Positions 7,088 to 14,637 of a stretch of DNA of 64,000 nt are shown one piece after another. Numbering within the stretch: position 1 is the first letter of the stretch; each line of letters opens with the position of its first letter. Location: assembly GCF_963668385.1 (NCBI RefSeq), contig NZ_OY764327.1, positions 682,001 to 746,000 on the forward strand, written 5' to 3'. Below the pieces are notes generated by a model. That model did not search any database, was not told the DNA's origin, and saw only the letters and a list, made by a program, of their open reading frames with translations. The position numbers and the translations under genes were made by a program. The stretch comes from an uncultured Carboxylicivirga sp. (GTDB lineage Bacteria > Bacteroidota > Bacteroidia > Bacteroidales > Marinilabiliaceae).

Positions 7088-7870
7088 CTATTTACCGGAA
7101 GTATCTTTGATACCTTTTACAAAATCGTTGATTGCCACTTTATCAGCACCTTTTTCGGCTAATAGCTTAACAAAGGCACTTCCTACTATGGCGCCCGATG
7201 CATATTGACATGCTGTGGTAAAGGTTTCTTTATTGCTAATACCAAAACCAATAATTCTCGGAGTTGACAATCCTAAATTATTAACCCGGTTGAAATATGC
7301 CAATTGTTGATCGGATAAACCACTTTTAGCTCCTGTTACCGCAGCTGACGAAACCATATAGATAAATCCATTACTATTGGCATCTATTAGCTTAATACGC
7401 TCATCAGGTGTTTGTGGTGTGATTAAAAAGATGTTTGAAATATTGGCATCCTCAAACAATTGCTGATACTTATCGTTGTATTCATCAAACGGAAGGTCTG
7501 GAAGAATCACCCCATCCACACCTACTTCTTTACATTTAGCAACAAAAGCTTCCACTCCATATTTAAAAACAGGATTGAAATACCCCATCAATACGATAGG
7601 CATATCAATGGTTTTGCGCATATCTTTTATTTGCTCAAAAAGCTTTTTGATGCTCATCCCATTCTCTAAGGCATCCTCACTACTTTTTTGGATGGTTGGT
7701 CCATCTGCCAAAGGATCGGAAAAAGGCATTCCTAACTCAACCAAATCGGTTCCTGCTTCCTGCAAGGCTTCCAAAACAGGCATCGTATCTTCCAGGTGAG
7801 GATAACCAGCAGTGAAATAAGCCGAAAATATATCTTTTTTCTCTTGTAAGAGTTTTTGTATTCTGTTCAT
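7088..7870 (-). CDS. trpA: Tryptophan synthase alpha chain TrpA
   Basis: Splits indole-3-glycerol phosphate into indole, which is channelled to TrpB, and glyceraldehyde 3-phosphate. The 260-residue barrel carries the catalytic Glu45 and Asp56 in ELGMPFSDPLADGPTI and the phosphate-binding GFGIS. Length is normal. It is the last gene of the trp operon, 87 bases after trpB. It is flanked on both sides by copies of a 46-base direct repeat, so it sits in its own repeat-bounded segment. Confidence 0.97.
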   Translation of the reverse strand: MNRIQKLLQEKKDIFSAYFTAGYPHLEDTMPVLEALQEAGTDLVELGMPFSDPLADGPTIQKSSEDALENGMSIKKLFEQIKDMRKTIDMPIVLMGYFNPVFKYGVEAFVAKCKEVGVDGVILPDLPFDEYNDKYQQLFEDANISNIFLITPQTPDERIKLIDANSNGFIYMVSSAAVTGAKSGLSDQQLAYFNRVNNLGLSTPRIIGFGISNKETFTTACQYASGAIVGSAFVKLLAEKGADKVAINDFVKGIKDTSGK

Positions 7871-7884
7871 GTTAATCTTAGTTG

Positions 7885-7930
7885 ATTAGTTTTAAGTCAG
7901 TAGGCATTAGTTTATTTACAGCTCGCACAA
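7885..7930. repeat. Direct repeat upstream of trpA (heptamer-type)
   Basis: Partner of 6985-7030 (39/46 identical, same orientation), lying in the trpB-trpA gap. It shares GTCAGTAGGCA and the tail GCACAA. Period of about 7 bases in its first half. Confidence 0.75.
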
Positions 7931-7957
7931 CCACTTTTTAACTTTCACTCATCACAA

Positions 7958-9151
7958 TTAAAAGCCAAATCGGTTCATATAAGTCTCCATATCTTTGTCG
8001 CCACGACCTGAAATAGTGATCACAACGGCATCATCGGGTTTGAATTTCATCTTACCCAAAGCAGCCAGTGCATGCGACGACTCCAATGCAGGAATGATTC
8101 CTTCCAGCTGAGTTAATTCCAATGCCGAATCCAAAGCTTCCTGATCGGTTGCCGAAATGATAGTGGCTCTTTTGGTATCGTGGAGATGGGCATGGATCGG
8201 TCCAATTCCAGGATAATCCAAACCTGCAGAGATCGAATAAGGTTCTGTAATCTGGCCATCGTCACTTTGCATCAAGTAGGTTTTACTACCATGAATAACA
8301 CCCAAATCACCCATAGCTATGGTGGCAGCTGTTTCGCCAGAAGAAACTCCCATACCAGATGCTTCTACAGCAACAAGCTTCACTCTTTCGTCATCTAAAA
8401 AATGATAAAACGAACCAGCGGCATTACTACCACCTCCCACACAGGCAATCACATAATCAGGATATTCTTTATCAGTCTTCTCCTTGATCTGCCATGCAAT
8501 CTCCTCACTGATGATAGCCTGCAATCGGGCTACCATATCAGGATAAGGATGCGGACCAACCACCGAACCAATCAGGTAGAAAGTATCTTCTGGATTACAG
8601 ATCCAGTCGCGCATAGCTTCGTTGGTAGCATCTTTCAGTGTTTTACTACCCGATTGAGCAGCTTTAACTTCAGCGCCCAACATTTTCATACGGGCAACAT
8701 TGGGAGCCTGACGTTTGATGTCAATCTCACCCATATAAACCACGCATTTCAAGCCCATCAAAGCACAAGCTGTAGCTGTTGCTACACCGTGCTGACCGGC
8801 ACCTGTTTCGGCAATAATGCGCTCTTTGCCCATATGCTTGGCTATCAAAATCTGTCCTAAGCAATTATTAATTTTATGTGCCCCGGTATGATTTAGATCC
8901 TCGCGCTTCAAGTATACATTGGTGCCATATTTTTCTGACAATCGCTTAGCCAGATACAGCGGTGACGGACGTCCCACATAATCCTTTAACAACGATATGT
9001 ACTCTTTCTGAAACGCTTCAGAATTGATAATATCGAGATAAACTTTCTTTAGATTATCGATATTGGGTTGCAACATCTCAGGGATGAAAGCTCCTCCAAA
9101 ACGGCCATACATCCCATTTTCGTCAACTTGATATTTGTTTTTATCACTCAT
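7958..9151 (-). CDS. trpB: Tryptophan synthase beta chain TrpB
   Basis: PLP enzyme that condenses indole with serine to tryptophan. The 397-residue protein has the PLP lysine Lys93 in NHTGAHKINN, the phosphate-binding ACVGGGSNAAG, and the C-terminal SGRGDKDM. It starts GMYGRFGGAFIPE, the classical TrpB1 form that pairs with TrpA rather than the stand-alone TrpB2. Length is normal. It lies 21 bases after trpF in the trpEGDCFBA order. Confidence 0.98.
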   Translation of the reverse strand: MSDKNKYQVDENGMYGRFGGAFIPEMLQPNIDNLKKVYLDIINSEAFQKEYISLLKDYVGRPSPLYLAKRLSEKYGTNVYLKREDLNHTGAHKINNCLGQILIAKHMGKERIIAETGAGQHGVATATACALMGLKCVVYMGEIDIKRQAPNVARMKMLGAEVKAAQSGSKTLKDATNEAMRDWICNPEDTFYLIGSVVGPHPYPDMVARLQAIISEEIAWQIKEKTDKEYPDYVIACVGGGSNAAGSFYHFLDDERVKLVAVEASGMGVSSGETAATIAMGDLGVIHGSKTYLMQSDDGQITEPYSISAGLDYPGIGPIHAHLHDTKRATIISATDQEALDSALELTQLEGIIPALESSHALAALGKMKFKPDDAVVITISGRGDKDMETYMNRFGF

Positions 9152-9172
9152 AGTGAATTTCTTAATCGATCT

Positions 9173-9829
9173 TTAAATATTTTTCAATCCTATCTCTGAA
9201 TTTGCTCCTTTTCTAATGGCAGAAATAAACGTTTTCAACTTTTCAACATCTTTTAAAGCCGGCTCTGTCTCAAAACAACTGTTGATATCGATAGCTTTTA
9301 TATTGAGCCCTTCTATCTCCAAAATAGAGGCAGCGTCATCAGGCCCAATGCCTCCACTTAAAAAGATTGGGCGAGCATTATTATAATCTTTCAACAAACG
9401 CCAGTCGAACTTCTTTCCACTGCCACCATACTCTTTAGTTGCCGTATCAAACAAAAAGTAATCAACAAATTCTTCGTACTTTCGGGGTAATTCAAAATCA
9501 AAATTCTCATCTACCCTGAATACTTTTATAATTTCAACTCCACTCTGCTTTAATATATGGCACAACTCCGGCGACTCATCACCATGAAGCTGTAAAACAT
9601 CCAACCCAAAACTGATTCTTTTCTCGCGAATCTCGCGCTCGGATGCATTTACAAACACGCCTACTTTCTTTACCGATGACGGGAATTCAACCCTAGGATA
9701 TGCAGTTACAAAACGAGGCGATTTAGGATAAAAGATAAACCCAAGATAATCGGGCGACAGCTTCAACACCTCCCTGATATTATCAGGATTGCGCATTCCG
9801 CAGATTTTTATTTGGGGCAGATGAGTCAT
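9173..9829 (-). CDS. trpF: Phosphoribosylanthranilate isomerase TrpF
   Basis: Amadori rearrangement of PRA to CdRP. The 218-residue barrel begins with IKICGMRNP, containing the catalytic cysteine, and has LQLHGDE, the second catalytic Asp in FLFDTAT, and the FLSGGIG phosphate site. Length is slightly above the usual 200-210. It starts 3 bases after the trpC stop, so the two are translationally coupled; they are separate genes here, not a fusion as in enteric bacteria. Confidence 0.96.
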   Translation of the reverse strand: MTHLPQIKICGMRNPDNIREVLKLSPDYLGFIFYPKSPRFVTAYPRVEFPSSVKKVGVFVNASEREIREKRISFGLDVLQLHGDESPELCHILKQSGVEIIKVFRVDENFDFELPRKYEEFVDYFLFDTATKEYGGSGKKFDWRLLKDYNNARPIFLSGGIGPDDAASILEIEGLNIKAIDINSCFETEPALKDVEKLKTFISAIRKGANSEIGLKNI

Positions 9830-9832
9830 GGA

Positions 9833-10618
9833 TTATCGTTTAATGGCTTTACAAAACTCGATACAAGCCTGACCGGGATCATTGGTCTTCATGAAGTTTT
9901 CACCAATCAAAAAACCATTAAATCCGTTTTCGCGCAAATAAAATACATCATCAGCCGAATGTATTCCACTCTCGGAAATTCTAATTTTATCCTTAGGTAA
10001 TTGTTGAGCCAAAGCAACAGAGTGCTTCAGGTTCACCTCAAATGTTTTCAGGTTACGGTTGTTGATTCCAACTACATCAACGTATGGGTTTAATCGTTCC
10101 AATTCACTTTCGTCGTGAAGCTCCATTAGAACCTCCAAGCCTAACTCGTGAGCCGCAGCTCCTAATTCTTCTGCCTGTTGGTTGGAAAGACATGCAGCAA
10201 TCAATAAAATGGCACTGGCGCCAATTGATTTAGCTTCGTACATCTGATACGGATCCACCATAAAATCTTTTCGCAAAATAGGAATGGTGGTAACCGAACG
10301 TGCTTCCTTCAAGTCCTCAAATGTTCCTCCAAAAAAATCGGTATCGGTTAGAACAGACAATGCCGATGCTCCTGCTTTTTCGTAGGCGGTAACGACATCT
10401 TTTACCTGAGCCGTTCCGTTAATCACTCCTTTAGATGGCGACTGACGCTTAAACTCGGTTATCACACCTGATTTGGAAGGATCAGTCAAATAGGCTTTCA
10501 AAGAAGGAACCTTCACGCCAAAAGCCTCTGACTGTTTCAATTCTTCAATTGTAATCTTGGCTTTTGAGGCTACAACTTCTTCCTTCTTCCGAATTATTAT
10601 TTTATCAAGAATATTCAT
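9833..10618 (-). CDS. trpC: Indole-3-glycerol phosphate synthase TrpC
   Basis: Decarboxylating ring closure of CdRP to indole-3-glycerol phosphate. The 261-residue barrel shows ITEFKRQSPSKG (catalytic Glu and Lys), ILRKDFMVDPYQ with the second catalytic Lys, GINNRNLKTF, and the phosphate-binding SESGI. Length is normal. It lies 9 bases after trpD and 3 bases before trpF, in the tight part of the operon where no repeat array is present. Confidence 0.97.
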   Translation of the reverse strand: MNILDKIIIRKKEEVVASKAKITIEELKQSEAFGVKVPSLKAYLTDPSKSGVITEFKRQSPSKGVINGTAQVKDVVTAYEKAGASALSVLTDTDFFGGTFEDLKEARSVTTIPILRKDFMVDPYQMYEAKSIGASAILLIAACLSNQQAEELGAAAHELGLEVLMELHDESELERLNPYVDVVGINNRNLKTFEVNLKHSVALAQQLPKDKIRISESGIHSADDVFYLRENGFNGFLIGENFMKTNDPGQACIEFCKAIKR

Positions 10619-10627
10619 AGTACAAAT

Positions 10628-11623
10628 TTAAGACAGGCTCAACAGGGTTGACAATACTTCGGCAGCTTTACCATCGCTTAAAGACCTTTTAGCATCTTCG
10701 ATGCACTGCTCCAGACTTCTATCGGGATAATAACATTGAAGAGCCGATGCAGCATTGGCAACCACTACACTATTCTGAGCATTGGTTCCATTTCCTTCCA
10801 ATACTTTTACAAATATTTCAGCCGCTTCGGGCACTGTATTTCCACCAAAAATATCTTCTGGTTTAACTGTATTCAATCCAAAATCCTTTGGAGAATACAT
10901 TTGCTCTCCTTTTTGAGTGATGGCTTTAAAATCACCTGTCAACGAAATTTCGTCATATCCATCCATTGAATGAATAATGCTGTAATTCTTATCTGTATGT
11001 TGATAAATGTATTGATAGATACGAGCCAATTCCAAACTAAAAACACCCACCAGCTGATTCTGCGGAAAGGATGGATTCACCAATGGTCCCAGCATATTAA
11101 AGAAGGTTTTTAATCCCAGCTCTTTGCGAATAGGACCAACAGCCTTCATGGCAGGATGAAACATGGGTGCATGCAGGAAACAAATATTGGCATTATTCAA
11201 CTGCTCCCTCAATTTATCTTCGTCGGCTGTAAACTGATACCCCAAATGCTCCATAACATTAGACGATCCACATGAAGAAGAAACCCCGTAGTTACCATGC
11301 TTGGCAACTTTAGCTCCAGCTCCGGCAACAATTAAAGATGAAAGAGTGGAAACATTAAAGGTGTTTTTACCATCGCCACCAGTACCGCACATATCTATGG
11401 TATTGAAATCCGAAAGATCAACTCTGTGACAAAGTTCCAATAAAGCATCCCTAAACCCCGATAATTCGTCAACTGTTACCGGACGCATCATAAATACCGT
11501 AAGGAAGGTAACTACCTCCGACTGATTATATCGTTCGGCCGCAATATTCACCAACATCTCTTTGGCCTGGCTGCGCGATAAGGTTTTATAATTGAGTAAT
11601 TCTTTTAATATGGTTTTAATCAT
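10628..11623 (-). CDS. trpD: Anthranilate phosphoribosyltransferase TrpD
   Basis: Transfers phosphoribosyl from PRPP to anthranilate. The 331-residue protein has an N-terminal helical domain and the PRPP-binding MCGTGGDGKNTFNVST followed by KHGNYGVSS. Length is normal and no TrpG fusion is present. The gene follows trpG after a gap filled by a gene-less hairpin (11667-11722) and precedes trpC by 9 bases. Confidence 0.97.
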   Translation of the reverse strand: MIKTILKELLNYKTLSRSQAKEMLVNIAAERYNQSEVVTFLTVFMMRPVTVDELSGFRDALLELCHRVDLSDFNTIDMCGTGGDGKNTFNVSTLSSLIVAGAGAKVAKHGNYGVSSSCGSSNVMEHLGYQFTADEDKLREQLNNANICFLHAPMFHPAMKAVGPIRKELGLKTFFNMLGPLVNPSFPQNQLVGVFSLELARIYQYIYQHTDKNYSIIHSMDGYDEISLTGDFKAITQKGEQMYSPKDFGLNTVKPEDIFGGNTVPEAAEIFVKVLEGNGTNAQNSVVVANAASALQCYYPDRSLEQCIEDAKRSLSDGKAAEVLSTLLSLS

Positions 11624-11666
11624 TGGTTTAAAATTAGTTCGTTAGTTTTTAGGCTTGATTAAAAAG

Positions 11667-11722
11667 TGCTTAGTGATCAGTGCATAGAGGTACTTATCAC
11701 CTGGCACTATGCACTCTATCAC
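11667..11722. repeat. Gene-less heptamer-type hairpin between trpG and trpD
   Basis: Nested complementarity: GTGAT (11673-11677) with ATCAC (11718-11722), GTGCATAG (11680-11687) with CTATGCAC (11707-11714), AGGT (11688-11691) with ACCT (11699-11702). The left arm reads as 7-base units (AGTGCTT, AGTGATC, AGTGCAT). The right arm begins on the trpG stop codon. It has the look of an element whose arms meet without a gene between them. Confidence 0.7.
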
Positions 11723-12291
11723 TATTTTTTCAACCAGTTACGAATCATTTGTTTTCCGTTCTCGGTTAATACCGATTCAGGGTGAAATTGAACTCCCCGC
11801 ACATCATACTCTTTATGGCAAACACCCATAATTTGTCCTTCTTCATCGCGCGAAGTAATGGTTAACTCAGCTGGTAAATCTTCTTCATTCACCACCCAGC
11901 TATGATATCTACCTGCCATAAATTCATCAGCAATAGAATCAAATAAATATTCATCACGACTGGTAACTTTTACCTTTGTAGCCACGCCGTGATAAACCTT
12001 ATTAAGGTTACGGATACTGCCACCACAAACCTCACCAATGGCCTGACAACCTAAACACACGCCCAAAATACTTTTGGTTGACATGTATGTCTTAATTACG
12101 TCTTTTAATATACCTGCTTCGTCAGGAATGCCAGGACCAGGAGATAACAGAATCTTATCGTAGTTGGCAACCTCTTCAATTGAGATTTGATCGTTTCGAT
12201 AAACATCCACCTTCTCATTCATAATTTCCTCAACGTAATGGACCAGATTGTATGTAAACGAATCGTAATTATCCAGAATCAGAATCTTCAT
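11722..12291 (-). CDS. trpG: Anthranilate synthase glutamine amidotransferase component TrpG
   Basis: Supplies ammonia to TrpE for anthranilate synthesis. The 189-residue class-I amidotransferase has the nucleophile Cys79 in LGVCLGCQ and the C-terminal VQFHPES with the catalytic His and Glu; LSPGPG is the oxyanion-region motif. Length is normal. It may also serve PabB in folate synthesis, as is known for some family members, but nothing here shows that. It lies 49 bases after trpE. Confidence 0.95.
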   Translation of the reverse strand: MKILILDNYDSFTYNLVHYVEEIMNEKVDVYRNDQISIEEVANYDKILLSPGPGIPDEAGILKDVIKTYMSTKSILGVCLGCQAIGEVCGGSIRNLNKVYHGVATKVKVTSRDEYLFDSIADEFMAGRYHSWVVNEEDLPAELTITSRDEEGQIMGVCHKEYDVRGVQFHPESVLTENGKQMIRNWLKK

Positions 12292-12297
12292 AATATA

Positions 12298-12334
12298 TAG
12301 CTTATATGCTTCTGCTTTACTGCTTAGCTTGGTT
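12298..12334. repeat. AAGC-rich array in the trpE-trpG gap
   Basis: On the minus strand AAGC recurs at spacings of 8, 6 and 8 bases (mean about 7). It is a weaker example of the arrays at other his/trp junctions. It encloses no gene and shows no clear inverted partner. Confidence 0.4.
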
Positions 12335-12340
12335 ATTCAA

Positions 12341-13756
12341 TTAAAAATCTTGTGCTATCTCAATGGCTTTTTTCAATGCTCCCAATTTATTATTGACTTC
12401 GGCCAACTCATTTTCTTCTTTCGACTCGCTTACCACACCAGCACCAGCCTGATAAAAGAGCGTATTATTTTTACTCAGAAAAGACCGAATCATAATGGCC
12501 TGATTGAAGCTTCCGTCCAATCCGATATTACCGATGCAACCACCGTAGTAACCGCGGTTTTGATTTTCGATGGAATCAATCAACTGCATAGCCTTGTATT
12601 TAGGAGCACCAGATAAAGTACCAGCAGGAAAAGTATCAGCCATCACACGAGCAGCAATGGATCCTTCCTGAAGCTGTCCGCTTACATCCGACACCAGATG
12701 CAACACATGCGAGTAATACTGCACTTCTTTATACGTATTTACTTTTACCTTCTCACAATTACGACTTAAGTCGTTTCGGGCTAAATCAACCAACATCACA
12801 TGCTCAGCATTTTCCTTAGCATCTTCACTTAGTTTGATAGCCAACTCCTGATCTTTTACATCATCACCTGTTCGCTTAAAAGTTCCGGCAATAGGATTGA
12901 TAGTGGCTTCATTGTTTTGAATCACCAACTGAGACTCAGGCGACGACCCAAAAATCTTATACGATCCGTAATCGAAATAAAATAAATAAGGCGATGGATT
13001 AATGTTTCGTAAAGCACGGTATACATTAAATTCATCGCCTTTAAACGATTGCTTAAACTGACGAGATAACACAATCTGAAAAACGTCACCTCTGAAACAG
13101 TGTTCTTTTCCTTTTGTTACCGTGGCCATATATTCTTCGTTGGTCAGGTTCGAAGTTTCGTTATTGGCTGGTTCGAAGTTGAATGCAGGTATGGCACGGT
13201 TATAGAATGTATCAATCAATGCATCAGCAGCCGATACTTCACCCTCATTCAGGTTTTCAATCAAATACAACTGATTACTAAAGTGGTTGAATGCAATAAT
13301 ATACTTGTAAAAAGTGTAGCGAATTTCCGGAATTTTATGCGCATCTAAAACGGGTGATTCAAATGTAAGAGTATCGAAGTATTGCACTGCATCAAAGGTT
13401 GTATATCCGAATAAACCATTCACTTTTACCGGGCAGCTATCGGTATTAACTTTAAAACTCTTAATAAAGTCATCGAGCAGTTGTGGTACATTATTATCCT
13501 TATCAATAATAATGCTTTCCAACTCTTTATGCGCTTCGCCCAACATTACTTTACCTTTATCGGCTATAAAATCGTAGCTTGGATTAAAACAGATAAATGA
13601 CATTGAATTGTTATTGCCATGATAATCGCTACTCTCTAATAAAATAGTGTTAGGATATTCATCGCGCAGTTTAAGGTATAAGCTTACCGGAGTGGTAACA
13701 TCTGCTACATTGGCCGGTATTGGGGTAGCTTTACAAGTTATATTTTTAATTTCCAT
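12341..13756 (-). CDS. trpE: Anthranilate synthase component I TrpE
   Basis: Converts chorismate to anthranilate, the committed step of tryptophan synthesis. The 471-residue protein has the N-terminal LLES motif at residues 39-42, which in this family forms the tryptophan feedback site. The chorismate-binding domain shows FQIVLSRQF, FGSSPESQ, MLVDLARNDLSR and TFPAGTLSGAPK. Length is normal. First structural gene of the operon, 26 bases after the attenuator stem. Expression is likely controlled both by feedback inhibition and by the leader attenuator. Confidence 0.97.
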   Translation of the reverse strand: MEIKNITCKATPIPANVADVTTPVSLYLKLRDEYPNTILLESSDYHGNNNSMSFICFNPSYDFIADKGKVMLGEAHKELESIIIDKDNNVPQLLDDFIKSFKVNTDSCPVKVNGLFGYTTFDAVQYFDTLTFESPVLDAHKIPEIRYTFYKYIIAFNHFSNQLYLIENLNEGEVSAADALIDTFYNRAIPAFNFEPANNETSNLTNEEYMATVTKGKEHCFRGDVFQIVLSRQFKQSFKGDEFNVYRALRNINPSPYLFYFDYGSYKIFGSSPESQLVIQNNEATINPIAGTFKRTGDDVKDQELAIKLSEDAKENAEHVMLVDLARNDLSRNCEKVKVNTYKEVQYYSHVLHLVSDVSGQLQEGSIAARVMADTFPAGTLSGAPKYKAMQLIDSIENQNRGYYGGCIGNIGLDGSFNQAIMIRSFLSKNNTLFYQAGAGVVSESKEENELAEVNNKLGALKKAIEIAQDF

Positions 13757-13781
13757 TGGTTTAGTTTTTCACAATTTAAAT

Positions 13782-13860
13782 AAAAAAAAGAAGGCTTACC
13801 TGGAGTCAGGTAAGCCTTCTTTTGTTCGTTATACTGTATACGGCTTGGGCCCTCAACTCC
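13782..13860 (-). promoter_or_regulatory. trp attenuator: intrinsic terminator with a competing antiterminator
   Basis: The terminator is a perfect 17-bp stem (13807-13823 with 13786-13802) with a 4-base loop, followed by a U-run on the minus strand. Upstream, 13842-13860 can pair with 13802-13816: GGAGT with ACTCC, AGG with CCT, AAGCC with GGCTT. This would block the terminator. The GGAGT half overlaps the last codons of the leader peptide. A ribosome stalled at the Trp codons would leave it free (read-through); a ribosome at the stop codon would cover it (termination). Confidence 0.9.
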
Positions 13861-13915
13861 TTGTTGAAAGTAATAGATGGTGCCACCAGCCTGTATTTAA
13901 AGTAATCAAATTCAT
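13853..13915 (-). CDS. trpL: trp operon leader peptide (20 residues, tandem Trp)
   Basis: Short ORF from ATG 13913-13915 to TGA 13853-13855, with two adjacent Trp codons at positions 10 and 11 (13883-13888) in the context TGWWHHLLL. It lies immediately upstream of the trp attenuator, in the layout of classical amino-acid leader peptides: stalling at Trp codons when charged tRNA-Trp is scarce favours the antiterminator. A near-consensus -7 box (CATATTTG on the minus strand, 13937-13944) would put the transcript start about 15 bases before the ATG; that promoter is a weak inference. Confidence 0.88.
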   Translation of the reverse strand: MNLITLNTGWWHHLLLSTRS

Positions 13916-14581
13916 TATTTCTTCGTTGTTGAGATGCAAATATGGGAAATATATTTTGAATATACCTAACAATCGATTCCATTTTTAACTGATGCACCCC
14001 AAAAAAGTTTTAAATTCATTATTAGAACTACAATTTAATAATAAAATATTATTTACAAATGCATATTTATGATTTCAATCAATTTGATTTTACCTCTTTT
14101 CAATTCTTAAATATCAAATTATAAATAGTTGATTACTTCTATTATTACAATATGCATAAAGATGCTTACTAACTTTGTTGAATTTTTATAGTTACTAATG
14201 TAATTTTTAACCTGGGTTATAATACCTTCCAACTGGGGTTAATATAATCCTTAACCGGGGTTATTATTATTATATATGCGTATCAATATTTCAAATTGTT
14301 TTTATATCATAGTTAAACCCTCTTTCGGGGTTGTATCATTAGTCAAATAGTCACGCCGCGCTCCGCACGAAGCTATTATTATTAATGTCCTTCAGATATT
14401 TATAAATCCTAATTTAATATGAATAGCCGTGAGTGGAACCCGTGGAACATGAACGTATTATAAAGGAACTCCAAAGTGGGTTCAACTGTTGATTCGCATT
14501 ATATAGTGATGAGTAGCAAAAATGATGATGGTATTGAATAATAATCAACAAAATATAAATAAGGTGCCAATACTTAAATAC
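13916..14581. other. AT-rich non-coding region between korB and the trp leader
   Basis: No convincing gene. The reading frame at 14414-14629 lacks any family resemblance and overlaps the korB terminator. The region holds three 22-base tandem units (14209-14274), a small hairpin with AACCC/GGGTT arms at 14316-14332, and presumably the trp promoter near its left end. Confidence 0.5.
14209..14274. repeat. Three tandem 22-base units with an AACYNGGGTTA core
   Basis: AACCTGGGTT at 14209, AACTGGGGTT at 14231 and AACCGGGGTT at 14253 recur at exactly 22-base spacing, close to two helical turns. The cores are partly palindromic and the spacers AT-rich. A related AACCC...GGGGTT hairpin follows at 14316-14332. 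The layout suggests a repeated protein-binding site or degenerate minisatellite. Confidence 0.6.
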
Positions 14582-14612
14582 AAAAAAAGCCGCGAAGTAG
14601 AAACTCCGCAGC
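14582..14612 (-). terminator. Intrinsic terminator of korAB
   Basis: On the minus strand GCTGCGGAGT (14603-14612) pairs with ACTTCGCGGC (14589-14598), with two G-U pairs and a TTCT loop, followed by seven U (14582-14588). It lies 26 bases after the korB stop. Confidence 0.8.
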
Positions 14613-14637
14613 CACAGACAGGTGTTCATTCTGTCGG

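Noticed and set aside
13806-13997. 63-codon minus-strand ORF covering the trp leader region
   Set aside because: The 20-codon frame at 13853-13915 has tandem Trp codons and correct placement against the attenuator; the longer frame is its shadow in another reading frame.
14414-14629. Minus-strand ORF of 71 codons downstream of korB
   Set aside because: It overlaps the korB terminator, has a low-complexity aromatic/Tyr-Ile-rich translation and no recognisable pattern.
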